Below are positions 10,349-20,159 of a DNA stretch of 61,585 bases, piece after piece. Position 1 is the stretch's first letter. Each line of letters begins with the position of its first letter. The position numbers and the translations under genes are program-made. The notes under the pieces were generated by a model that did no database searches, had not been told where the DNA came from, and saw only the letters and a program-made list of their open reading frames with translations. The stretch covers positions 1,866,241 to 1,927,825 of the forward strand of contig JAHNZQ020003147.1 in the NCBI GenBank assembly GCA_019155205.2, read 5' to 3'. The stretch is from Gracilaria vermiculophylla. Its lineage: Eukaryota; Rhodophyta; Florideophyceae; Gracilariales; Gracilariaceae.

Positions 10349-12993
10349 TATTTTTCCAATACACTTCCTTTCGTGTACTGATATCTTCCATGATCAATGA
10401 TGGGAGAATTGTATTTGCTGTATTCTGTGAAATAATTTGCTTCAGAATTGTTTTTGCTGCTTAAAAAGGACGAAAATGCCAAAGGTTTTGCTCTGTTCAC
10501 GGTGCCAAATACCCCACAGGACTATTTTAAAACTTCTTGAAGCGTTTAGAACAGTATGTAGGAAAAGTGATTCTTGATTTTGCATTATTCCTTCTTTCAA
10601 GTCTATGAATATCATAGTAGAAATTCTCGTTTTATAATAAAACGTTTGGCTTCGCTCATGTATGTTTCCGATAGTTAATATAACTGTTGCAATTTTCAGA
10701 ACATATAAAACATTTCTGCCTAGAAACAATCAGTTTCTTCCATGAGAAGTACATTTTAATATTCATACTTTCCTTCATTGCAGAGAGTACGTTCCTACCT
10801 TTTTGCCGCTCGCATTGTACCAGGATCAATATTTTGCCAACTATACTTCGAAAACCACCTTTTTTCATTTTTCAAATAAAAAGAAGCAACAAAAGTCCAT
10901 TTACCAGTTTTCATATGTACGTTCTCTATCTTTTTATGCCATTCAAAAATTTCTGGAAGTTATGCTTAAATGCATTTCTTTGCACATCAAATTTCTGTCC
11001 ATATTTTTTTTTGTTGCAGTCCCAAACGTACCGGCCTCTTTTCTTACAGAGATTTAATTTCAATGTACAGTTGAGCTTTATTCTGGTGACGTTATCCCTA
11101 TAATATAGTTTCATAATTTTATTTTGATTAATAATTCTTTTGACTTTGTTACAGTTGTAATTGTAATTTATCTCCTATACATACATTTTCAGCAATACGT
11201 TTTGAGTTCACAATCACGTTTATATATATTTTTGTTACGGGTCTTAAATTTCTACTTCTAAATTCCTTTTTCCAATTGTTATATTTTTCTTTTTGCACGT
11301 TATAAGCCTTCAGTATGTTCATTTATCGATTCTCTTTCCAAACGTTTTTCCCATTCACATCATTGTTCAGTATCCGCATTACTTGCCAGTTTTGCTATTT
11401 CCACCAACATCTCATAATATTTGGTAGGCTACTATATTAGTTTTATGGGTCGTAACATAACATTTTGACTCCCAGAAACTCAAAAACAGTTATTTATTTC
11501 TGCTCTTATATTTAATAGAGCATCATTCTTTTCGCCATGTACTGTTTCCTCGTACACTTTTTCCTTGAGATAATTTGGTATGTGAAGAATCCGATAGAGA
11601 TGCGTTTCTCCCTTTTGCTTCCTCGATTTTAAACTTGCTCCTTTCTTCTGCGTCATGATGTCATGAATGATGTTCCTGATTATTTCACTAAATAGATTTA
11701 TCTGTAACCGGAGAAGCTATTAACAAAAAACGTTGGCTTTGATTTTTGTTCCAGTTTAATCTGAAGGGGTTTTCACTGCCCATTACAGGAGATTTCGAGA
11801 ATTCTGGTTTTCTCAGATCCCCATCATTCCAGTTCTGCACCACAACTATCGAATCTCTGATGTACATTACAAGAGTTTTCGGAATGTTTTGATTCTTTTA
11901 GATTCTACTACAATCTGGTTTCTGATGGATAACTTTGTCATGCTATAGTAAATTGCAGTAAGTTTTAAAAAATCATTATTTTTCTGATGGCCGAGTTTAG
12001 AGATTCTTCGATGTTTTCATATCCCTGAATTCCTACGACTTTGGTCAGTGATTATCAGCAAAACTTGCCTTCACAACAGTTGTGCTATAGACGACGAATA
12101 GCTTGTCCGTGGGCTGGTCCTAGAACCTAATGTACCTGTGTAGTATGATGGTTTTGTAGACTTCAGTATACGCAGTCATATCTTTTTATATTGAGTACTA
12201 GGCTTTTCATCTGCCTTCCAAGAGCATAAGAGCTCGGAATGTACTTTTGAATGTTCTGAATAATTTCTACTATCTAGTTAAGTTTTATGTTTTCTCCCTC
12301 ACGAAATAAAAATGCAAATCATGTTCTTCTCTAGATCTTTTTAGGACATTCTAGACGGAGTCGGTTTGTAATTGCTATTATAGAAGCTTGAAGAGCTTTT
12401 GACAAGAGCGCATTTCATAGGTTTGTATAGGTACATGGTTTGACAGATTTCATGAAATGTGGAATAATATTTTACTACATTCTGTCTAATGATGAAAAAA
12501 ACACATTATTATTGTCTAATTTTATTACCCAAGTCCATGTCAATCAATAAATGCGTATGAAATGGAATACATGCTGGCTCGCTCAGTTACGGTTTAAGAA
12601 CAGAATTAATTCGTACGGTTGTTCTTTAGTGTTTCAATAAATCAAAAACATTTCTTTTGCTATTTAGATTTGGAAATCTGAGATTTTTAATGTTAAATCT
12701 GCAATTATCGAGAAAACATGCTACTTATAACTCATTCTGTATTTTTTTCAAATGTGAATTATGTTTTCTATGTTGAGATCGGAGACCTCTACGCGTCTTC
12801 GACTACGAGTCACAAAGCCACATAAGGAAGTATTTGAGCTAATGTAGCTGTTTTGAGATACATTTGAAAGACTTTCTTCATCAATCGCATGCATTAAACG
12901 GTATTTCAGCTGTGTTTTTTAAAATATTTGACATCTTGATGAACGGGAAGATTCATTTTATGCTTTCCTTTGCTTCAAGTTGTCGCTGCATTA
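10349..12993. other. AT-rich intergenic region, no gene recognised
   Basis: About 2.6 kb of AT-rich sequence. The short open frames on both strands are Phe/Lys/Ile-rich, as expected from composition, and carry no motif. No RNA gene or element terminus was found. Confidence 0.5.
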
Positions 12994-13032
12994 GAGATCT
13001 TCAGCAACTCAACTGTGGGTAGATTGTGGGTA
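12994..13032 (+). repeat. Left terminal inverted repeat of Harbinger-A
   Basis: TTCAGCAACTCAACTGTGGG here compares with TTCAGCAAATCAACTGTGGG on the minus strand of 38087 and TTCAGCAAATCAATTGTGGG on the minus strand of 24293. TTA lies just outside, a permitted Harbinger target (TWA), but no single copy here retains both ends to test it. Confidence 0.65.
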
Positions 13033-13373
13033 GCGTGCATGGCACGTATGAAATGTGGCCGATTTGGGCCAAGCCGACAGACAAATCCTACCAGCAAATC
13101 GTTCGGAGAGGCTCTGTATAGAAAAACTTTTCGGTGCGATCTGCTCCTCGTGTTAGCCCAGCCCCACCACTCACGCTGCCTGGAGCGCCTGGTTTCGGTA
13201 TTCACACGGTGAGCGTCCGTCTTTGTGGAGTGCGTCTTTAACGTGCTGGGCTGGTTTGTGCGGTGCGTGGGTGCAAGCACCTACCGACCGCTCTTCGTTA
13301 TCCGTGCCTGACAGTGTGCTGTTTTGCGACGTCCCCCCATCCTCCCCCTTTCCGTTTTTCAGCCAGAGAAGTG

Positions 13374-14206
13374 ATGGTAACCGGCGAGGCTCCCTGCTCT
13401 CCCTCATGCCGTCCTCATGGACATTCACTGCCAGCGGGCGCTTCTCATCCGGTCGCAGAGGAGTCNNNNNNNNNNNNNNNNNNNNNNNNNNNNNNNNNNN
13501 NNNNNNNNNNNNNNNNNNNNNNNNNNNNNNNNNNNNNNNNNNNNNNNNNNNNNNNNNNNNATTAAGGATCGGATTTTGCTGCTGACGGAGCGTTTCAAAA
13601 AACAACGCAGCACTAGCCCAGCCGTCAGGCATAATGGAGGTGCAAGACGAGCTATCGAACCATCTTGACGATGCCGCCCCTGCCATGAGTGACGCACACT
13701 CGGCAGAAACGAAAGCAAAAGAGAAGAGCGATAACGTCGAAGATATGCTCTCTCGTGCTGGGGCAGCCGATAGAGATGTGTCGCTCATGCGCCACACTCG
13801 TCGGAACAAGAGGACGCTCGATAAGAACATGGGCGGCCTGGATGTAGAAGATGATTCGGAGTGTGACGGACTTTCAGCGGCTGCAAAGCGTTAACGACGT
13901 CGTGATGATGCAGAAGAGTAGAAAATCAATGCTCTTATCGACCTCATCAAGCGCGACGTCACCGAGCGCTATGACGTTGAGCGGCGTAAATGCGTCACTG
14001 CGGAGAAGCGCTTGGACCTGGATCAGCGCCGCTTCCAGCAGGCGTTGGACATGGATGTGGCACGTCGCCAGCGAGAAGCGGTTGCAGAAGTTGTTCGTGC
14101 CAAGGCTTCCGCCGATGCTGCAGCTGCGTCCATGGCCGATCGGGAGGAGCGTACGCAGACCCTTGCACTGATCTCGGAGCTCGTGCGTAGTGTCAGGAAG
14201 AAATGA
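13374..14206 (+). pseudogene. Harbinger-A accessory protein (Myb/SANT-like), gapped
   Basis: PIF/Harbinger elements carry a second gene, a Myb/SANT-type DNA-binding protein that helps the transposase. Here the start (MVTGEAPCSPSCRP) is followed by the N gap, then IKDRILLLTERFKKQ, an acidic and basic stretch (MGGLDVEDDSECDG), and a long helical charged segment with RRFQQALDMDVARRQREAV, ending ISELVRSVRKK before the stop at 14204-14206. The frame changes at least once and a TAG interrupts after DDAEE near 13919. It lies tail-to-tail with where the transposase should be. The Myb assignment rests on context and on the parallel region of copy 2. Confidence 0.5.
13466..13560. other. Assembly gap (95 N)
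   Basis: The flanks GAGGAGTC and ATTAAGGATCGG occur in Harbinger-A copy 2 at 21793-21800 and from 22036, separated there by 235 bases. If the copies are colinear, the true gap is about 140 bases longer than shown. Confidence 0.9.
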
Positions 14207-14370
14207 AAAATATTGGGTGAGTTGGAAGATATGGAGAAGCCATAAGTGCCTACCGTTGCGTTTGGTAGCCGAGGGGACAAAGCCGCTGGTCAGTGATCGT
14301 GCGCCCCGTCACTGGCTGCAGCATCTGCCGCCGCTGCTGCCGAATAACATTCTCTTGCACGCTTCTTCAG

Positions 14371-14745
14371 TTCGCCCTCGTACGAGGCTCGCCCCACCAT
14401 ACCTCCAGTTTATCTCTTTTCAGACAATGTCCGCCACCCGTTCAACACGGCTTGCCCGATACCTGCGGGGCCCAATATATTTCACGGTCGTGCCGAGATA
14501 GCGTGATATATTACAGGGACATCTCACCAAACTTACCGAAACTGCCTCAATCACAGGACTTGTTGGATCCCCGGTTTCTCCATTTGTCTTCCTCCTGCGC
14601 CCGTTGCGACGGCTTGGTCCCGGAGGTACGCCCCGCTCGTATTCCTCGCCAGAGGAAGGCTCTCCCTCTGAACGACCTCACGAGAGGAAGGTTTCGAACA
14701 TCCTTCGGGGTACTTTATCCTTGGGGGCATTGCACTTCACAAGGT
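14371..14745 (+). repeat. LTR-B fragment
   Basis: It matches the minus strand of 7731-8110. The left edge is sharp: copy 2 of Harbinger-A diverges at exactly the same base (after 22845), so this piece was joined to or inserted into copy 1. The right edge is marked by the onset of Harbinger transposase sequence at about 14746. Confidence 0.6.
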
Positions 14746-15330
14746 TAGTGTACTGGGAAGGAAGGGGGACCCTGCATTCGAATGGAGAGAGTAACGGATG
14801 ACGAATTGTGGATCTGGCACATCAAGTTTGGTATACCAGGTGCTACGAATTATCGTACAGCTGCAAACCAAAGTTCTCTTTTTAAAGATATTAGAACTGA
14901 AAAGTGGCCACCAGTTTGATCACCTTACGTTGTTGCAAGTACAGGTATTGACTTGTTTTAAAATATCGCAGATAAAATCTACCCAAGGCTCCGAATTTTT
15001 GCGAAATCTCATCCCCATCCAGCGGTTGCTACAGAAAGGTTATACACTGCTACGAACTCTTGTGCAAGGAAGGCAGTCGAGCGTCTCTATGTCGTTCTTG
15101 ATGCACGGTTCTAAACTATCGCTCACCCTTTAATACTATGTTTTATGGATAACATAAACAATATTGTTCTGTGCTGTGCTACATTGAAAAATATGAAAGT
15201 GGAAGATCGTCATTATCAAGAAACTGTGAAGTTCAGAATATCGAAAAATACATTACAGTCCGTTCCACGAAGAATATCTCAGACGCGCTACAGCAACTGT
15301 CCCTTTGAACAAGCAGAAGTATGACGTGAT
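14746..15330 (+). pseudogene. Fragment of plant-type Harbinger transposase
   Basis: From about 14757 one frame reads TGKEGGPCIRME, DDELWIWHIKFGIPGATN, NQSSLFKDI, a TGA, NIADKIYPRL, ARKAVERLYVVLDARF, a TAA, then LCCATLKNMKVED. This parallels the H3 transposase (GKEGVSIVILEA, IWIWHHFFGM, LADGIYPRW, RAFGVLQ, CCIVLHNM). The second Asp (ADKIYP) and the Glu (VER) of the catalytic triad are kept; the first Asp block would lie where LTR-B sits. It is more divergent than H3, so a separate subfamily. Confidence 0.6.
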
Positions 15331-15659
15331 TATGAGGCTTGTGCTATTTGGCTGGTATCGATGAGCCCTATCGACACACCGTAATCCATGACTAGGTCCA
15401 GCTCCAACACATCCCGCTGCGAACGACTGCGCTGTCTTAATCTATATTGTATCCGCACTTCTTCCTTTACACATATCCGACCTTTGGAAGTTCTGCCGGC
15501 TTCTAGTACTCTATTCTTAGTGGTGCTCTTGCCTATAAGTAGCCAAGCTACTTTCTCTATGCTCCTGCTCACCAGATAAAAAACGATCTACTCCTGCTCT
15601 CTTTGAGTTCTCACAAAAGCTCTTTGTTCTCCCGTTTTGTTACTCCACCTTTCAATGTT
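15331..15659 (+). other. Leader region upstream of copia gag
   Basis: No gene is seen. A CCTATAAGTAG stretch near 15532 could be a promoter element of the copia LTR or leader, but I cannot define LTR edges here or a second LTR copy. Confidence 0.3.
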
Positions 15660-16481
15660 ATGGGCCCTTCAAGCTCATCATCAGAATTTTGTACACGTCC
15701 AATGTTCTCCTGGGATATTCAAAATGTCCCCTGGACGGACGGAAAAGGCAACCAAGAACCGTATGCAGCTGCCGTTAAGCAGTGCTTCGCTCTTCATGGC
15801 AAGCTGAAAGCCGAAAACAGCAACAAGATTCTTGAAGATTTACCTAGAATTATATTTCAGTCGCAGTTGTACGGCCGTGCTCGAGACTTGTGCAAATCAA
15901 TCGCACAACATTTCATTGAATCTAAGGATGGTGTGTCAGCCATAGTCAGCGCCGTGTACAAACGCGATGCGCTTGCTGTCATCTCCGACTTTTATCATGA
16001 TTTTGTCAGTCTGTTCGCTCTCAAACGCGGACAGAACGAATCCTTCAAGAATTTTGAGTCCAGGTTCCAGGCCCAAATGTCAAAACTCTATGCTCATGGA
16101 TCCGAAGTGAAGTTGTCCGAAGCAGTTCTTGCGTTTGCCTTGCTGGCGAACGCCAACGTGGACAGCACCCAACGCATTTCCGTTCTTGCCAACTCTGCTC
16201 CGAGTGCATCTGATTTCAAGGACACGTCTGCGACAAATGATTATTTGAAAGCAGTGTCTTACAGCTTCATCTCTTCCGTTCTCCGACAATGCGAGAAAGC
16301 ACCGTCTCCAGATCCACGGTCCAACTCTCTCACTGCAAGCTCGTCCAACGCGGTGAAGTCCGCAGCTACTGAAAAGAACAAACCGAAGTCCAAGCTCACG
16401 CCTGAGCAGCTCTCCGACCTTAAGTCTCGTTCCAAATGTAACCGCTATTGCAAGTTCGGATACTGGGCGTCTGATCACTGA
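15660..16481 (+). pseudogene. Copia Gag
   Basis: Gag forms the particle that packages element RNA. I chose ATG 15660; the frame is open upstream without a better start. The 274 residues include a UBN2-like helical middle (YGRARDLCKSIAQHF, FESRFQAQMSKLY) and a basic C-terminus with SAATEKNKPKSKLTPEQLS. It ends in a degenerate zinc knuckle, CNRYCKFGYWASDH, where a second Cys is displaced and the His is Tyr. The TGA at 16479 follows the knuckle and the same frame continues into protease, so the stop may be a mutation in a Gag-Pol fusion rather than a natural end. Confidence 0.7.
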
Positions 16482-17125
16482 GAAGAAGGCTCTCTGAAAA
16501 ATGGCGTACCTCGCTACGACAGCCCTCAAGGAAAGAGCTCTACTGGACGCACTCTTACATTCAACATGGCTCAGTTATTATTTGATTATTACGAGCAACA
16601 AGATCCCATTTACGTTGGCCCGCTTCTTGACGATGGAGCCCCATACGGCGGTATAGGTGCAATAGAGTTGAGGTTTATCAACGCACTAGTTTGCACCGAG
16701 TGGGAAGAAACATAAACTGCATTCGACCCTATCCCGGATTCTGTTGCTGATTGACCCTTCTGGCAGTATGGTAGTGGTGTTCACTCAAGCGAAGCCCGAC
16801 GCATTCTTGGTTCTGTTGTTATGGAACTTCGAACCGACAAGGGTAACTCTGTTTTTGTCCGTCGTCTTGTAATCGAAGGTTTCTCGTAAAGGGTTATCGG
16901 ACGTAATGTTACTACAAAATGCAACATAATTCACTTTGATCGTGACGTATTGCAAGTTCCTTTTGCTACTGAGGATGGCAAACGCGAATACGTTGACGAA
17001 TTTCAACTGGTCAACAAAGATATGCATTCGTACATCCCTCACAGGTATTATACTGTTAAGTCTTTTCCTCTGACCGCTCATAATGAGAAACGACTGTTCT
17101 GCGCTACTGCTAATGTTACTTCTAA
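16482..17125 (+). pseudogene. Copia protease region, broken
   Basis: In the Gag frame beyond the TGA there is YVGPLLDDGAPYGGIG, where DDGA stands at the place of the catalytic D-S/T-G of retropepsins, and later GRNVTTKCNI. TAA near 16713, TGA near 16755 and TAA near 16887 interrupt it. It ends at the Harbinger insertion; the last codons ATANVTS join in frame to NGPDRSWAEEK after 20157. Confidence 0.65.
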
Positions 17126-17160
17126 GAGCATCTCCACCAATGTTTGTAGCAAATTGGCAA
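17126..17160 (+). repeat. Left terminal inverted repeat of H3
   Basis: It begins GAGCATCTCCACCAATG and continues into GTAGCAAATTGGCAAA; the pair is at 20124-20156. The target copy TAA lies immediately outside at 17123-17125. Confidence 0.85.
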
Positions 17161-17301
17161 ATTAGCAAATTAGTTGCACAGTTGGAGAACTTTTATTGGA
17201 TGGGCTATATTTTTAAATTTGCTCATCTGCTAAACAGATGACATTTCCCACCGGTTCTCCGCCTACTGTATCTCCAGCCAACCAGCCACCAAGTTCTTTG
17301 T

Positions 17302-18585
17302 ATGAGCATGCAGATGCTACAGGCCCTGACAATGGATAACATCTGGATTTACGAGATGGCAGATCAGCTGGACAACAATACTATGATGCTACTCGAAAGC
17401 GATTCAGATACAGAGATAGAACCGGAACGTTGGGGTGGATCTCTACCGGGAAAACGTCCAAACATCAACAAAATTCGGGAAGAAGCTGCTATGAGGCTCC
17501 ACAACGATTGCTTTTCTGACAATCCAGTGTATAGTTCCGAGCATTTTGCGCGTCGTTTTCGCGTTTCTCTTTCGGTGTTCAATCGGATTGTTCAATGCAT
17601 CGCAGTGCATGACCCGTACTTTATACAGCGCGTAGACTGCGCCGGACGCAAAGGCTTCACTACCGTTCACAAAACGACTGCCGCACTTCGCATGTTGGCT
17701 TATGGTTGTTCCGCCGATTCTATTGACGAATATACGCGCATGGCAGAATCTACTGCATTGGAATGCATGGAGCGGTTTTGTAGTGCTATCGACGCTTGCT
17801 TCGGGAAAGCATAATTGCGCAGTCCGACTACAGATGACATCAAAAAGCTACTTGCGCGGTCTGCTGCTCACGGATTTCCTGGTATGCTGGGTAGCATAGA
17901 TTGCTGCAAGTGGACTTGGAAAAACTGTCCAACGGCGTACCAAGGTGAGTATCAAGGGAAGGAAGGTGTGTCTATCGTCATTTTAGAGGCAATAGCCGAC
18001 AATCGTATTTGGATATGGCATCATTTCTTCGGAATGACTGGGTGTCCAAATGACATCAACGTACTAGATTCGTCCCCGCTAAGCAATCAGGTTACAAATG
18101 ACGTTTACCCTCCTCCTGTTGAGTATGAGGTAGCCGGCGAAAAACGATGTATTCCATACTGGCTTGCCGATGGAATTTACCCTAGGTGGCCATGAGTTTT
18201 GCAGAAAGTCTCTGAACCAGTTATTCAGAAAGAAATACTACTTGCAAGCTGTTAGGAAGCTCGACAAAATGACGCAAAAAGAGCGTTTGGCGTTTTACAA
18301 GCGAAATGGCACATCATTCTATGACTTAGTCGATTCTGTAAAACGGGAGTGATGAAGTTAGTCATGAAGTGCTGCATTGTGTTGCACAACATGATGGTAG
18401 AAGAGCTTGGGTTGGAATATGACGAGGAGGATGGGAGCGAAGCGCAAGCGGGGGAAATCCTGGTTGGGCAAGATGCAACACCGATTTGGGCTCTTCACTT
18501 AGGTGGACAGGACATCATTCCACCAGTGGGGTCTATTGATGGTATCTGCGGTCTCCAAAAACGAACCAGTAATGACACGGAGTAA
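17302..18585 (+). pseudogene. H3 Harbinger transposase (plant transposon protein family)
   Basis: It would cut and rejoin DNA through a DDE nuclease. The first 170 residues (ATG 17302, TAA near 17812) hold the N-terminal region with FARRFRVSLSVFNRIV. After a stop come MLGSIDCCKWTWKNCPTAYQG with the first Asp, IWIWHHFFGMTGCPNDINVL, and YWLADGIYPRW with the second Asp. In the same frame beyond a TGA one reads QNDAKRAFGVLQAKWHII, where the catalytic Glu normally precedes RAFGVLQ; here it is Lys. CCIVLHNMMVEE is the usual C-terminal motif. Several in-frame stops and the lost Glu mean it is inactive. Confidence 0.85.
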
Positions 18586-18718
18586 TGTCGCACTCGTTCA
18601 CTCGTTATGGCTCATCTCTGGAACATGCTTGGCAGATCTTCATTTTAGATATCTACCACTCCCCAGTGAATGCTTTGACGCGACACACGCGCGCCCATGT
18701 TATCGAGAACAAAGGTAT

Positions 18719-18860
18719 TTTTCTCGCGCGCGCGGAGCGCGCACGCACACTCAGGCGACTGTGGGCAAAGTCCGCGTGGTAGCGCCAAGGCCTCGCAAGC
18801 TCGGCCAAGGCACTCCCGCGGACTTTGCCCTCGCTGCCTTCGCGCGCTGCGAGAGTCTAG
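18719..18860. other. GC-rich inverted repeat between converging H3 genes
   Basis: Bases 18763-18776 (GGGCAAAGTCCGCG) are exactly complementary to 18817-18830 across 40 bases. Outside this the arms stay loosely complementary (CTCGCGCG at left, CGCGCGCTGCGAGAG at right). It lies between the two convergent 3' ends, a place where a shared transcription end would act, but it could also be a small insertion. Confidence 0.6.
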
Positions 18861-19805
18861 CGTTCTACCACCTCGATGTCTGTTTCATCATGGTTGTTTC
18901 GGTCCTTTTTTCCCACAGATGTGCTGCTGTTCGCTTTATCTTCTTTTTGTATGGAAGCCAGCGGTCTTGAACGCATGATGCGAAAATATTCCAAGGATTC
19001 GCTGTCATCGCAACCTGCTGGGGCACTAGTGAAGAGTGCTATTTCGTAATTCCGTTTCAGAACAAAGTTACGCTGTACCTGTGCTGCAATGGATTCTGCA
19101 ACTAGCTTCAACTTCATCAATGCTTCCATTCTTTTCTGCTGTTGCTCTTTCGCTCGTTTCCCCACAACTGGTCTACTTCCACCGCTCGAACTAGATATTC
19201 TATCTTCCGGTTTTCTTTCCACTTGTATCGCATCTTCGTCATTAGATAAACCTTCTACGTGTGAACTGACGTCGTTTTCCTTGCTGGTCTGAGATTATGT
19301 GTAGTCGCGAACATACAGTTTTCGTGTCGTCGTAGGCTTTTCCATACCTGCAGGAAACGAAATGGGTTCCCACAATCACCTTTAACACCCGCCATATCCA
19401 TACCATTGAACAAAACAGTTGCAATGTGAACAATATCACCTGGGCGCACTCCAGTGGGCCTTGAACGTTCCACTCGTGCATAACATCGGGCAAACAACAT
19501 ACACTCTTTATGCATGGCTTTGCACCTGCTTTGACTGACTCAACACTGCGCATTTCTCTGTTGTTTGGCTTGATCTTCTCGTTATATAAGGCTGCAATTG
19601 AATTTTAAAATTGACTACCTTTCTGCTCTGCACCCATGATCGGGTTTTCAGAAACCGCAATCCACGCTTTCGCCATTGCCGCATCTTCTGCAGGTGTGTA
19701 TCCAAAGCCGCGGGGAGCCTTCTGTTTCTTTCGTCTTGGCACTGATGGCGTATGGATGATTGGGGTTGCTTCATTTGGCGTTTCGGACTCAATCATGTTC
19801 GCCAT
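18857..19805 (-). pseudogene. H3 accessory Myb/NAM-associated-type protein
   Basis: Plant-type Harbingers encode a Myb-like partner that binds the element ends and brings in the transposase. From ATG 19805 the protein reads MANMIESETP, a basic patch RRKKQK, then GFGYTPAEDAAMAKAWIAVSE, the trihelix/Myb start. A TAA follows GSQF, where W is usual. After a frame change MHKECMLFARCYARVERSRPTG and FLQVWKSL continue the domain. The C-terminal part (19222-18857) has GKRAKEQQQKRMEALMKLKL and EYFRIMRSRPL, the pattern of the NAM-associated C-terminal domain. It is convergent with the transposase. Confidence 0.75.
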
Positions 19806-20123
19806 AGTAGATAATAAGGGAAAGATAATTTGCATGTAAAAGATGTAGATCTTAGTGGATGCAGCAGGGTTTATCTGTTGTATGTACTCTGGATGCCGAG
19901 GTCTTTGGGTTTGTCGCGAACTGTAGACCAATGGTATTCCTGCCACTATCCTAAAATATTTGTTGAAATAGCACTTGGGGTAAGGTCTACTCGAGCAAAT
20001 CTGGTCGATTTGCTCTGGGCAATATGCACAGTGTTATAATTTTTGGCACTTTTTCGTTCTGGTGGGTAAATCAAACTAGTAGGCGAATTAGCAAATCATC
20101 AAATTTAATCAAATTTGATATTT

Positions 20124-20156
20124 TGCTAATTTGCTACTTCGTTGGTGGAGATGCTC
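20124..20156 (-). repeat. Right terminal inverted repeat of H3
   Basis: Read on the minus strand it begins GAGCATCTCCACCAACG and runs into GTAGCAAATTAGCAAA. The second TAA copy is 20157-20159. Confidence 0.85.
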
Positions 20157-20159
20157 TAA

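Larger units (their letters stand above)
12994..14370 (+). mobile_element. Harbinger-A copy 1, left part
   Basis: The left terminal repeat at 12994-13032 (GAGATCTTCAGCAACTCAAC...) matches the inverted right ends of copy 2 (24293) and copy 3 (38087). The interior from about 13270 to 14370 is a close duplicate of 21607-22845. It stops abruptly after GCTTCTTCAG, where LTR-B sequence begins, so the transposase half is missing. A run of N lies inside. Confidence 0.75.
17126..20156. mobile_element. Complete plant-type PIF/Harbinger element H3, 3031 bp
   Basis: The element starts GAGCATCTCCACCAATG and ends with the inverse (TTGGTGGAGATGCTC). Inner terminal sequences also pair (GTAGCAAATTGGCAAA at left, its inverse TTTGCTAATTTGCTAC at right). 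It is flanked by TAA on both sides (17123-17125 and 20157-20159), the TWA target duplication expected for Harbinger. Inside are a transposase gene (plus) and a Myb/NAM-like partner gene (minus) arranged tail-to-tail. Deleting it restores the copia reading frame. Confidence 0.9.

Noticed and set aside
10442..11114. Short ORFs on both strands in AT-rich DNA
   Set aside because: Lys/Phe/Ile-rich composition, no motif, mutually overlapping.
15350..15365. TGGTATCGATGAGC as an initiator-tRNA primer site for copia
   Set aside because: It differs by an insertion from TGGTATCAGAGC and lies after Harbinger sequence, not after an LTR.
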